The notes under the pieces were generated by a model. It was not told the DNA's origin. It did not search any database and was given only the letters and a program-made list of their open reading frames with translations. A stretch of DNA of 35,639 nt, from assembly GCA_028865345.1 (NCBI GenBank), contig JAGWKL010000015.1, forward strand, positions 1-35,639, read 5' to 3'. Position numbers and translations under genes: made by a program. Numbering within the stretch: position 1 is the first letter of the stretch; each line of letters starts with the position of its first letter. Source of the stretch: Candidatus Omnitrophota bacterium. GTDB lineage: Bacteria; Omnitrophota; Gorgyraeia; Zapsychrales; Fredricksoniimonadaceae. This document shows, piece after piece, positions 7,241 through 14,298 of this stretch.

Positions 7241-8260
7241 TCAAGAATCTCCGGAGGTATTCGCCTCGTACAGGTCGTGGATCCCTTTAAGGTCGATGTG
7301 TACCTTTTTATCGTGCCATATTATGATATCTTTAAAACGGCGGTTGTAAACAATGTCTTCCATGGAATACGCGTGGCGGGCGATGATGGGCTGCGAGAAA
7401 GTTTCATCCGTGCCTGTCAGGGAGGCCAGGACGCCCATTTGGGCCTCCCTCATTTTGGCCTCGTCCATGCCGAACAACGGGCTTCTCTCGTCGATAAAAT
7501 GCCGGACGGTCCAGCTTAATGAAAACAGCGGGGTGTGATCGCGCTCCAGCTTCAGGTCGTAAAATTTACGCGTCTTTTCCCCTTCCAGGCTGGTCTCATT
7601 CTTGGTCATGTGCAGGGTCATGCGCGCTTCCGCGATCTGGTTTAAGCGCTCGTTGGCGATCCGGAAAAACAGGCACGGGGCGCCGTTATGCCGGCTGATG
7701 ATCGCCTTGTTGCTGAAAATGACCCTGGCCGTGGCCCTGGAAAACCGGGCATAAAAAAGGCCGGTGATAACGGCAAAGGTCAGCAGGCCCAGGAATGCCT
7801 GGACCGTCATCAGCGCATGGACCACCAGACCCGCCGGGCCGGCCCTGCCGTAATCCACGGCGACCATGTTCTCCACACTTAAAAAGAAACATTGGCTGAA
7901 ATGTTTGTCTACCCCGCTTAGCAAATACAGGCCGGCAAAAAACAGGTTTATCAGGACATAGACGGCCGCGGCGTAAATGAAAAATTTGGGCCAGGAGAGG
8001 GAAAAAAGATAGTGGTAAAGATCGGCAAAGGGGTTATGCTTCTCACGGGTGCCGTGGACGTTCAGCTTCCCCTGCCTGTTGATCAGGGCGCGGAAATGAA
8101 AGGATTGCGCGTGTAACGATTGACGGGCGTTTTGCATTTTACTTGCGGCATGTTCCTTTCCACGTAAGGGGCGCTGGATGATATTTTCTCCGCGATGACA
8201 CAACTTTACGACATCAAAGGAAGTGCTGCTCAAGCCTTTTGACACTCGACCCTGCATCAA
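7241..8260 (-). CDS. KirBac-like inward-rectifier channel with altered selectivity filter
   Basis: Membrane layout and domain order match bacterial Kir channels: slide helix (DLYHYLFSLSWPKF, about 80-93), TM1 (94-114), pore helix (CFFLSVENM), filter, TM2 (about 146-170), then the cytoplasmic immunoglobulin-like domain with LFFRIANER, RMTLHM, FSLSWTVRHFIDE and SLTGTDETFSQ. The usual filter T-[VI]-G-Y-G is instead A-V-D-Y-G (residues 134-138; codons at 7861-7847), so Thr and the first Gly are lost. Start: ATG 8260 overlaps the preceding stop (ATGA), but the first 41 residues look unlike the family and ATG 8137 (298 residues) gives a family-typical N-terminus. Potassium conduction should not be assumed. 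Confidence 0.85.
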   Translation of the reverse strand: MMQGRVSKGLSSTSFDVVKLCHRGENIIQRPLRGKEHAASKMQNARQSLHAQSFHFRALINRQGKLNVHGTREKHNPFADLYHYLFSLSWPKFFIYAAAVYVLINLFFAGLYLLSGVDKHFSQCFFLSVENMVAVDYGRAGPAGLVVHALMTVQAFLGLLTFAVITGLFYARFSRATARVIFSNKAIISRHNGAPCLFFRIANERLNQIAEARMTLHMTKNETSLEGEKTRKFYDLKLERDHTPLFSLSWTVRHFIDERSPLFGMDEAKMREAQMGVLASLTGTDETFSQPIIARHAYSMEDIVYNRRFKDIIIWHDKKVHIDLKGIHDLYEANTSGDS

Positions 8261-10203
8261 AAGCCGAACATGTGGTCCAGGCAGAAGGATTTTTCGCCCT
8301 TCATAAGCCCGTGGTAACCGAACAGGCGGCAGGTGGTGTCACGGATGATGATGTAGGCGTCCCTCCCTGCGCGTTGGCGTTCTTCCTTGCCGAACATTTC
8401 ATGATAGCTCCAGAACAAGGAACCGCTGCAGGCGATATGCACCGTTTTCTTGAGAACTTCTTCGCCCTTTGAGTTGGTGAGGATAAGCTCCGTCGTGGAC
8501 TGGGCATGCCAGGGGGTGGATGCCGGATAGATCAAATGGCACAGGGTGTCTGTCCCCTCGTCGCGGCCTAAACGCAGGAAAAGCCGCGTGGTCAACCCCG
8601 GCGGCTTGCCGGCGTAGGACTGCGGCTCGTTTTTATAGACCATGACCGTATTAAAAATATGCGAGCCGAAACTGGTTTCTGTATTATGCCCGCTTGCGGC
8701 GTCCTCGTAACGCATCAGGGCATGCAGCCAGCCGTCAGCTTCCCCTCCTTGCGAAAAATCATAAATCAATTCCGCATGACCGAAACCGCCGGGAAAGTCG
8801 CTTTCGGCCCTCTTCCCTAATATATGGTTGATATTGTAATCTTTGATATTGGCACGGTCCAATAGCCCCAGGGAATGAGCCCCCATCTGCTTACCTTTGC
8901 TGTTATAGATCATGAGCGTCAGCGGCAGGTTTTTCTGGGCCGTTGACATCGGTGTGGGCAGGACGATGGTCTGCCAGCGGTTGACGGGCAAAACCGGCAT
9001 CGGCAATATATAGACCTTACCCATGACCTTGGAAAGTTCCTTGATGGCGGGATCGCTTTTAAGATCGGTGCGTTCGACGTTGGTGTGCGCGATCAGGCGG
9101 CGATTTTTAGCGTCGATGACCTCGTAACGGGGACGGACAAAATACCGGCCGGCATGCACTTCGAACTGCTGCGGCCATCTGGCCTGTGGAAACAAGTCCG
9201 CCACGTCGATGGCGCAGGTGGCGAAACCGGGGATTGGTTGATCATAGGTGACCACGTCGTCCGAACCCATGTAACTCAAGCCCAGGCCGTTGGCCGGGAT
9301 CGGGCATGGATGGCTGTTTTGCACCCATAGGAGGACCTGGTGGCCTTCCTTGGGCGCGGGCAGGCCGGCGTATAGATCGGCGGGCCAGGGGTTGGCGTCA
9401 TGCGTGCAGGACAGGACCGCATCGTCGTCGCCGTACGTATCAAGCGCGTATTTGGCCACGTCGTGGCCTGCGATGCCTGTAAAATGCACAAATAAACTAC
9501 CGGTGAAGTCGCCTAACTTCAGGCGCTGTTTGATCTCGCGGCTGTCCAGGGTGATGGTATGGACGGATTTCTGGAGATTTTCATTCCATTGCGCCAATGT
9601 TTTGCCGTCTTTATCAAATAAGCAGCACCACAGGCCCACGGTCTTGGGGCTGTACCCGGCCCAATAATTGGCCGTGACCAATCGCGTATGGTGCCCCGCT
9701 TCCTCCCTGAAAAAAACGAAATTGGTGGCAAAATTCAACGGGTCCAGATAGTTGCGGGTGTTAGACAAGAATTCATCGGCCAGACGGACGTCATCGAAAG
9801 AATAAACCCTGATCCCCTGAGGCAGCAAATGCCGGATTTGAGCGACAAGGCGCGCCGCATCAAAGGCGGAAACAAAAACAGCGTCGGCATCGGTGTTTTT
9901 AAGGGCTGTCACGGGTTGCGCGTTTTTTCCGAACAGCTCACGGCCGATATCGGCCACGTTTTGCACAAAGGCCGAGGCGACCTTGACGGATGAAAGCTCG
10001 TATAGGGCCTCCCATTCCTGGGCATGGCCCAGCGGATCATAGACGGCGATCCTGCCTGACGACGACAGGGTCTTTATCAGGCCCTTCATCCTGGCGGCCG
10101 TCAGCGGATGGCCCAGGGCTTTGAAAAGCGCTGAGGAGCCGCCCGTGTTATTAAATGTTTTGATCTTGAGAGGAATTCCCCGAGTGACCGTCGGTGTTGT
10201 CAT
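8257..10203 (-). CDS. 648-residue protein of unknown family
   Basis: I do not recognise this protein. No signal peptide or membrane helix is evident, so it looks cytosolic. Residues about 30-140 read like an alternating alpha/beta domain (GRIAVYDPLG, DADAVFVSA, QGIRVYSFDDV), possibly nucleotide- or sugar-binding. The remainder is rich in short beta strands with repeated phrases such as TANYWAGYSPKTVGLW, QVLLWVQNSHPCPIP, TLMIYNSKGKQMG and ELILTNSKGEEVL, suggesting several beta-sandwich units. Two N-S-K-G turns recur about 140 residues apart. It overlaps the stop of the ELM1-family gene by 4 bases and the Kir-like ORF by 4 bases, so it sits in one operon with the oxygenase and ELM1 protein. I have an unverified memory of such genes together in Alphaproteobacteria. 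Confidence 0.8.
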   Translation of the reverse strand: MTTPTVTRGIPLKIKTFNNTGGSSALFKALGHPLTAARMKGLIKTLSSSGRIAVYDPLGHAQEWEALYELSSVKVASAFVQNVADIGRELFGKNAQPVTALKNTDADAVFVSAFDAARLVAQIRHLLPQGIRVYSFDDVRLADEFLSNTRNYLDPLNFATNFVFFREEAGHHTRLVTANYWAGYSPKTVGLWCCLFDKDGKTLAQWNENLQKSVHTITLDSREIKQRLKLGDFTGSLFVHFTGIAGHDVAKYALDTYGDDDAVLSCTHDANPWPADLYAGLPAPKEGHQVLLWVQNSHPCPIPANGLGLSYMGSDDVVTYDQPIPGFATCAIDVADLFPQARWPQQFEVHAGRYFVRPRYEVIDAKNRRLIAHTNVERTDLKSDPAIKELSKVMGKVYILPMPVLPVNRWQTIVLPTPMSTAQKNLPLTLMIYNSKGKQMGAHSLGLLDRANIKDYNINHILGKRAESDFPGGFGHAELIYDFSQGGEADGWLHALMRYEDAASGHNTETSFGSHIFNTVMVYKNEPQSYAGKPPGLTTRLFLRLGRDEGTDTLCHLIYPASTPWHAQSTTELILTNSKGEEVLKKTVHIACSGSLFWSYHEMFGKEERQRAGRDAYIIIRDTTCRLFGYHGLMKGEKSFCLDHMFGF

Positions 10204-11147
10204 TTTTTAAGCCTTTCTGTAAGGCGTTCACGCACAAAATCAGCCGCTTTTTGAGTTTCGTTAAGCGCTGCGGCCTTGAAAGGCTCGACGCTGCCCCAAA
10301 AGGGGCGCACAAAGCCTTTTTGGATGAAATTCTCCACGAAGAGTTTATGCCTTTTTCCGGCATTTGGCAATTCATATATATAAACCGGCTTGGCCGTGGA
10401 ACAGCTCTCGGAAATCATGGAAATGGAATCGCTGGTCACCACGATCACGTCCCCGAGGCCGAGCATCCCGAAATAAGGGTTCTCGCCCTGGCCGTCCCAT
10501 ATATAGGAAGGGACCTCGGCGAGTTCGCGGCGCAGCATGGCTTCGTTGGCCGCGCCCGTCCGGCGGGACGGGGTCACGGCAAGCCCCCCTCCGCTGAGTT
10601 TGGCCGCCATCACAAGCTTTTGGGCAAAATCGCGGACCAGCGGGGCGGAAAGTTCCTGGTGCTTGTTTTTGCCGCCTACCAGGACACTGATCAAAGGGCG
10701 CGGTAAGGACCCCAGCAAGGGCTTGAAATGCCGGGAGGCATCCTCGAGTTTTTCCGTTGTCACGTGGTGCACGGACCCCTGGGTCACAAAAACATTCTTC
10801 CCGCGCAATTTGTCGTGCTCGGGCACAATAACGACGTCGAAATGTTTCGGGTTCATCAAAGGGTCCTGGATATGGACCGTGAACGTTTTGTTACGGCTCG
10901 CCCGCCGGACGGCCACCGAGACGGCGGCGCTTTGGCATCCGCAGGTGATCAGGACATCCGGCCATGGAGGCGTGAGACCATATTTCTCGGGCGATAAAAT
11001 CCCCCACCCCCAGGGTTTCCTGATCTCTTTTAAATCATAGGGGAAGCCCAGCGCCTGGGCAAGGCCCTTGGCCTGGTTTTGAAGGCCGATCAGACCTTGA
11101 GCTGCCACCCAGCACGACGATACCGCATGATCGGACTTGACGGCCAT
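10200..11147 (-). CDS. ELM1-family (GT-B-like) protein
   Basis: 315 residues matching the mitochondrial fission ELM1 family: an N-terminal half with GLQNQAKGLAQALG and LITCGCQSAAVSVAVRRA, then VHIQDPLMNP, FDVVIVPEHD, an inter-domain part with LISVLVGGKNKHQE, and a C-terminal half with VTPSRRTG, YIWDGQGENPYFGMLGLGDVIVVTSDSISMISES. This is the two-Rossmann layout of a GT-B glycosyltransferase; the D-S-[IV]-[SN]-M-x-[ST]-E motif is characteristic. Bacterial members have no proven function; the plant member affects mitochondrial fission. The family is known mainly from Alphaproteobacteria and plants, which makes it notable here. It begins 3 bases after the oxygenase stop. Confidence 0.88.
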   Translation of the reverse strand: MAVKSDHAVSSCWVAAQGLIGLQNQAKGLAQALGFPYDLKEIRKPWGWGILSPEKYGLTPPWPDVLITCGCQSAAVSVAVRRASRNKTFTVHIQDPLMNPKHFDVVIVPEHDKLRGKNVFVTQGSVHHVTTEKLEDASRHFKPLLGSLPRPLISVLVGGKNKHQELSAPLVRDFAQKLVMAAKLSGGGLAVTPSRRTGAANEAMLRRELAEVPSYIWDGQGENPYFGMLGLGDVIVVTSDSISMISESCSTAKPVYIYELPNAGKRHKLFVENFIQKGFVRPFWGSVEPFKAAALNETQKAADFVRERLTERLKK

Positions 11148-11150
11148 AGC

Positions 11151-11780
11151 TCAATAGGATGAGAACATTTTGAAGAGAGCGGAGAAGCGGTGCCGCTTTT
11201 GCTCCTGATCGACGAATTTTTGATGGGTCACCCAGTTCATCTGAATGACTTTGCGGGGGCCTTCAAACGGAAGATGCCCGTGGTAGGACCGGTCGGAACG
11301 TTTGAAAACCAGCAGGGTGCCGACGTCGGGCGGGATCTCGGTCTTGATGTCTTCGATATTGTTGCTGTTGAGCACACGCAGCCGGCCTCCCTGGTTTTCC
11401 CAGGAGGGGTTCATATAGAGAAGCACGGTGATGATCTTGCTCTCCGAATCCGTGTGGACCTGGCCGTCCTTGGACCTGCATTTGCCCCGGACCGTGAACA
11501 TGGTCGGTTTGCCTTCCAGATCAACGGAAAACTTCGATGCTATCGCACGGCGAAAGGCGCCGGAGTTCATTTCATCGATCAATTGTTTGAATTCGCGGCT
11601 GCAGGTGACGGTGGTCAACGGAAAGCTTCCGGCGGCCTTGAGCTTTGGATACGTTTCGATCAGCTTGTCCTTCCATTCGTCCCGGATAAAATTCGAGACC
11701 GTGATGTACTCATAAGGAAGGGTTTCCAGCCTGGCACTGTCAACCTTGCCGACGTCGATCATAGATAAACGTGAATCCAT
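11151..11780 (-). CDS. 2-oxoglutarate/Fe(II)-dependent oxygenase
   Basis: 209 residues of the prolyl-4-hydroxylase-like 2OG-Fe(II) dioxygenase superfamily. The iron-binding facial triad is visible as H109-x-D111 in GQVHTDSESK and the distal His in SYHGH (167 or 169), followed by GPRKVIQMNWV with Arg176 as the likely 2-oxoglutarate contact. The strand ITVLLYMNPSW and the turn GGRLRVLNS are typical. Family members hydroxylate proteins or small molecules; the substrate here is unknown. The start is supported by AAAGGA upstream of ATG 11780 and by a -10 element at 11813-11818. It heads the cluster with the ELM1 protein and the 648-residue protein. Confidence 0.88.
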   Translation of the reverse strand: MDSRLSMIDVGKVDSARLETLPYEYITVSNFIRDEWKDKLIETYPKLKAAGSFPLTTVTCSREFKQLIDEMNSGAFRRAIASKFSVDLEGKPTMFTVRGKCRSKDGQVHTDSESKIITVLLYMNPSWENQGGRLRVLNSNNIEDIKTEIPPDVGTLLVFKRSDRSYHGHLPFEGPRKVIQMNWVTHQKFVDQEQKRHRFSALFKMFSSY

Positions 11781-11812
11781 AGGCGATTCCTTTCGTCTGC
11801 TGACAAAAAAAT

Positions 11813-11818
11813 ATTATA
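11813..11818 (-). promoter_or_regulatory. Candidate -10 box for the oxygenase operon
   Basis: A perfect TATAAT on the minus strand at 11818-11813 lies in an A+T-rich gap and would place the start of transcription near 11806, 26 bases before the ATG. No good -35 box is present at 16-18 bases; the nearest candidates match only three of six positions. Confidence 0.45.
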
Positions 11819-11849
11819 AAACAAACCCAATTCAATTTACAGGTTTAAT

Positions 11850-12101
11850 TTAGGACAGAAGCTTGACCCTAATATGGCCGGCCTGGGCAGCGCGTAAAGC
11901 CACAAAATACCTGCCGATCTTGACCTCAATTCGGCCGGCCTGGACCCGCACGACCTCCACGACTTCACCGGGAACAAGCCCCATCTCCTGGATGCGCTCA
12001 CCCCGGTCGGTCTCAACAGAAAAAGCGACGATCAGCGCCTTTTGTCCGACAGGCACCTTGCTTAAGATCATCCATTGTTTATCATCTTTAGCGTCTGGCA
12101 T
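11850..12101 (-). CDS. FeoA-domain protein
   Basis: The recognisable domain runs from ILSKVPVGQKALIVAF to the end, with ERIQEMGLVPGEVVEVVRV and HIRVKLLS: the small SH3-like beta-barrel of FeoA. Free-standing FeoA proteins are cytosolic and are linked to the FeoB ferrous iron transporter or act as SH3-like modules; no feoB is present here, so an iron role is open. The start is uncertain: ATG 12101 (83 residues) or ATG 12071 (73 residues), neither with a clear ribosome binding site. The longer reading frame back to 12197 runs through the tRNA-Phe gene and is not real. Confidence 0.78.
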   Translation of the reverse strand: MPDAKDDKQWMILSKVPVGQKALIVAFSVETDRGERIQEMGLVPGEVVEVVRVQAGRIEVKIGRYFVALRAAQAGHIRVKLLS

Positions 12102-12108
12102 ACCGCAC

Positions 12109-12115
12109 AAAAAAA
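12109..12115 (-). terminator. T7 tract directly after tRNA-Phe
   Basis: Seven T residues on the minus strand follow the encoded CCA with no gap. The tRNA's own acceptor/T-arm structure before them could act as a weak terminator, or the tract could mark a processing site, with the FeoA gene expressed by read-through. Without a dedicated hairpin the terminator role is uncertain. Confidence 0.3.
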
Positions 12116-12191
12116 TGGTGCCGAGACCCAGACTTGCACTGGGGACGCCAGGATTTTCAGTCCTGCGCTCTACTACCTGAGCTATCTCGGC
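12116..12191 (-). tRNA. tRNA-Phe (anticodon GAA), CCA encoded, unusual elbow
   Basis: A 76-base tRNA gene on the minus strand. The acceptor arm GCCGAGA/TCTCGGC, D-stem GCTC/GAGC, anticodon stem CAGGA/TCCTG with loop CTGAAAA (anticodon GAA), variable loop GCGTC and T-stem CCCAG/CTGGG all pair perfectly, followed by discriminator A and encoded CCA. Two positions depart from the norm: the D-loop reads AGGTAGTA, putting A at position 18, and the T-loop reads TGCAAGT, putting G at position 55. The usual G18-U55 elbow pair is thus replaced by A and G, while G19-C56 and 54-58 are kept. The perfect stems argue against decay. Confidence 0.95.
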
Positions 12192-12225
12192 ATTCATGGG
12201 GCAGGTCGTTTTTCAAGAAAATCAT

Positions 12226-12253
12226 ATTCTACTTCAAAAGCCGGTATTGTCAA
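12226..12253 (-). promoter_or_regulatory. Promoter of tRNA-Phe
   Basis: On the minus strand a perfect TTGACA (12253-12248) is followed, after 16 bases, by TAGAAT (12231-12226). Transcription would begin near 12219, leaving about 28 bases of leader before the tRNA. The promoter starts 4 bases after the end of the galT gene, which agrees with the tRNA being separately transcribed. Confidence 0.6.
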
Positions 12254-12256
12254 ATT

Positions 12257-13252
12257 TTAAGCTTCCCTTAAAAAACAGGCCGCATCCTGCGGAAAGGTAG
12301 GCACGATATGCAGCCCTGTGCCCCACTCAAAACCGACGCTTCGGGTCAGTTTCGGAATGACTTCAATATGCCAGTGATACCACGCCGGATTCGCATACCC
12401 GAGAGGGGCTGTATGCACATAAAAATTATAAGACGGGTTGGCCAAGGCTTTTTTGACCTTTTGAAGGACAACCTGCAGGACCTGGGCCAGATGATGTTGT
12501 GTCGTATCGTCCGCGTTGGCAAAATCTGCGCTGTGCCCTTTAGGAATGATCCAAGTCTCGAAACAATACCTCGGCGCGTAGGGGCAGAACGCCAGAAAAC
12601 TCGTGTTTTCCGCCACGATACGTTCCTTGTCCCGGTATTCTTGAGAGATCATGTCGCAAAAAACACAGCGCCCGTGGAACTGATAATAATATTCCGTTCC
12701 CTTAAGCTCTTCCAGCACGGTTTTGGGGACCATCGGCAATGCAATGATCTGGCTATGCGGGTGTTCAATGGTGGCGCCTGCCGAGGGGCCAAAATTCTTG
12801 AAGATGGCGATATATTTGAAACGGCTGTCCCTCGACAGCTGGCGGAAACGGGAGACGTACTGGCCGATCACGGCGCGCATTTCGTCGGGCGTCAACCCGT
12901 CAAGGTTCTTCTCATGGTCAGGGCCTTCAATCACCACTTCATGGGCGCCGATGCCGCTCATCTGGTCGTAAATGCCGGCGCCCTCTTTTTTAAATTCCCC
13001 TTCGGTCACCAGCACCGGAAATTTATTGGGAACGGTGCGTACCAGCCATCCCGGCGAATTCGCAAAGCTGCCCGACGGGCGCACGCTATCAACTTCATGG
13101 GGAGTCTGATATTCACGTCCCGGACAAAACGGGCAGATCGCCTGGCCTTTGGGGGTGTTGTCGTCTTTGGGAAAATCCGCAGGCCCCTTGGTATGCTCGG
13201 AATCGATGATGACCCAGCGCCCCACCACGGGATCGCGTCTGAGTTCAGGCAT
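12257..13252 (-). CDS. galT: Galactose-1-phosphate uridylyltransferase (GalT)
   Basis: GalT transfers UMP from UDP-glucose to galactose-1-phosphate. I place the start at ATG 13252 because AAGGGAGG lies 8 bases before it; a TTG at 13261 directly abuts that site. This gives 331 residues. The zinc CxxC (CPFC, Cys40/43) and the active site H164-P-H166-S-Q168 are intact, and by coincidence carry the same numbers as in the E. coli enzyme. The second half has FETWIIPKGH and WYHWHIEVIPKLTR, as in the family. The gene overlaps the end of the neighbouring GalT-like gene by 8 bases, so the two are translationally coupled. Other sugar-1-P specificities are possible. Confidence 0.88.
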   Translation of the reverse strand: MPELRRDPVVGRWVIIDSEHTKGPADFPKDDNTPKGQAICPFCPGREYQTPHEVDSVRPSGSFANSPGWLVRTVPNKFPVLVTEGEFKKEGAGIYDQMSGIGAHEVVIEGPDHEKNLDGLTPDEMRAVIGQYVSRFRQLSRDSRFKYIAIFKNFGPSAGATIEHPHSQIIALPMVPKTVLEELKGTEYYYQFHGRCVFCDMISQEYRDKERIVAENTSFLAFCPYAPRYCFETWIIPKGHSADFANADDTTQHHLAQVLQVVLQKVKKALANPSYNFYVHTAPLGYANPAWYHWHIEVIPKLTRSVGFEWGTGLHIVPTFPQDAACFLREA

Positions 13253-14219
13253 TGATATCAACCTCCCTTAGAAAATCCGCCGTCATCTCGGGCGGTATGG
13301 GACAAATGTAAAAGCCGGTGCCCCGCTCAAAACCCGCCACCCGCGTCAGGCGCGGCATGACTTCGATATGCCAGTGATAGTCATCCTTGAACGCCAAAGG
13401 CTTTTTGACCGGCGAGGTCTGTATCATGTAATTGTAGGCGGGATCATTTAAGCCTATTTTAAAACGCAATAAAATGTCCTTCATGATGGCGGCCAGGGAA
13501 TCTTCCCGGCCGCGGATGCCGTCGGCAAAATCACAGTGGTGTTCCTTGGGCAGGATCCAGGTCTCAAAGGGAAACCGCGAGGCAAAAGGAGTGATCGTCA
13601 CAAAATGTTCGTTCTGGCAGACCACCCGCTCCTTTATTTTTAACTCTTGGGCCACCATATCGCAAAACAGGCAGCGTTCGTGATAGTCAAAATACTTTTG
13701 GGCCCCCTTGGTCTTGTCCTTGACGCGCATGGGCAGAACAGGCACCGCCATGATCTGCGAACGCGCATGCCCGATATCACGGCTCCCGGCGGCAACGCCG
13801 TAATTTTTATATGCCAGAATATACTCGATGGACGGGTCCTGGCGGTGGACCTGCATGCGCAAGGCATACGTTTTGATCACGGTCTTGATCTGCTCCTTTG
13901 AGAGATCTGCCATGTTCGCCGTGTGTTCTGTCGTCTCAATGACAATTTCATGACTGCCGTAGCTATGGGCGACTTCATAAAGCCCGTGGGTACGGCGTTC
14001 AAATGGACTGTGGCTGTTCAAAATAGGGCTGCTGCTGTTGATGACCTTCACGCCGTGGGACTTATAGACGACCTTGGCCGAAACATCCCTGCAATAAAGG
14101 CAATCCTTGGGGTCGGTGGCGGTCGATTGGGGGTCCACGAAAGCCGCCGGACGACGGGCGCGTTCGGTGGCCACGATGACCCAGCGGCTGACAATAGGAT
14201 CTTTCCTTAATTGCGACAT
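13245..14219 (-). CDS. GalT-family protein lacking the nucleophilic histidine
   Basis: 324 residues, clearly a paralogue of the downstream galT: both share L-R-x-D-P-[IV]-V-x-R-W-V-I at the start, the CxxC pair (here CLYC, 40/43), the GSHEIVIE strand, FETWILPKEH, and YHWHIEVMPRLTR. However, the active-site segment reads H151-A-R153-S-Q155 instead of H-P-H-S-Q; the Arg codon is CGT at 13763-13761. The middle His is the residue that is uridylylated in GalT, so this protein should not work by the usual two-step mechanism. It could be a phosphorylase-type or regulatory partner, or have lost activity. No Shine-Dalgarno is seen before the ATG; a TATAAT lies 8 bases upstream. Confidence 0.85.
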   Translation of the reverse strand: MSQLRKDPIVSRWVIVATERARRPAAFVDPQSTATDPKDCLYCRDVSAKVVYKSHGVKVINSSSPILNSHSPFERRTHGLYEVAHSYGSHEIVIETTEHTANMADLSKEQIKTVIKTYALRMQVHRQDPSIEYILAYKNYGVAAGSRDIGHARSQIMAVPVLPMRVKDKTKGAQKYFDYHERCLFCDMVAQELKIKERVVCQNEHFVTITPFASRFPFETWILPKEHHCDFADGIRGREDSLAAIMKDILLRFKIGLNDPAYNYMIQTSPVKKPLAFKDDYHWHIEVMPRLTRVAGFERGTGFYICPIPPEMTADFLREVDINA

Positions 14220-14226
14220 AGGTAGG

Positions 14227-14232
14227 ATTATA
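14227..14232 (-). promoter_or_regulatory. Candidate -10 box, leaderless GalT-like gene
   Basis: A perfect TATAAT on the minus strand at 14232-14227 is only 7 bases from the ATG at 14219. Transcription would then begin at about the A of the start codon, a leaderless message, which agrees with the missing ribosome binding site. The -35 region is poor. Confidence 0.4.
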
Positions 14233-14269
14233 CTGGATTTCGCTTAGCGCGGGAACGACATTTTTTTAT

Positions 14270-14287
14270 TTCCCCCCGAGTTGGGGG
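14270..14287. repeat. Short G/C hairpin between fmt and the GalT genes
   Basis: CCCCCC, a 5-base loop and GGGGGG form a perfect 6-bp stem in the 79-base gap after fmt. On the minus strand it is followed by an A-rich run rather than T, so it does not look like a standard terminator for fmt; it may be an mRNA 3'-end stabiliser. Confidence 0.45.
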
Positions 14288-14298
14288 GCAGGCCCTAT

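Noticed and set aside
12102-12197. Continuous open frame that would add about 32 residues to the FeoA protein
   Set aside because: It is the translated tRNA-Phe gene; all four arms of the tRNA are present there.
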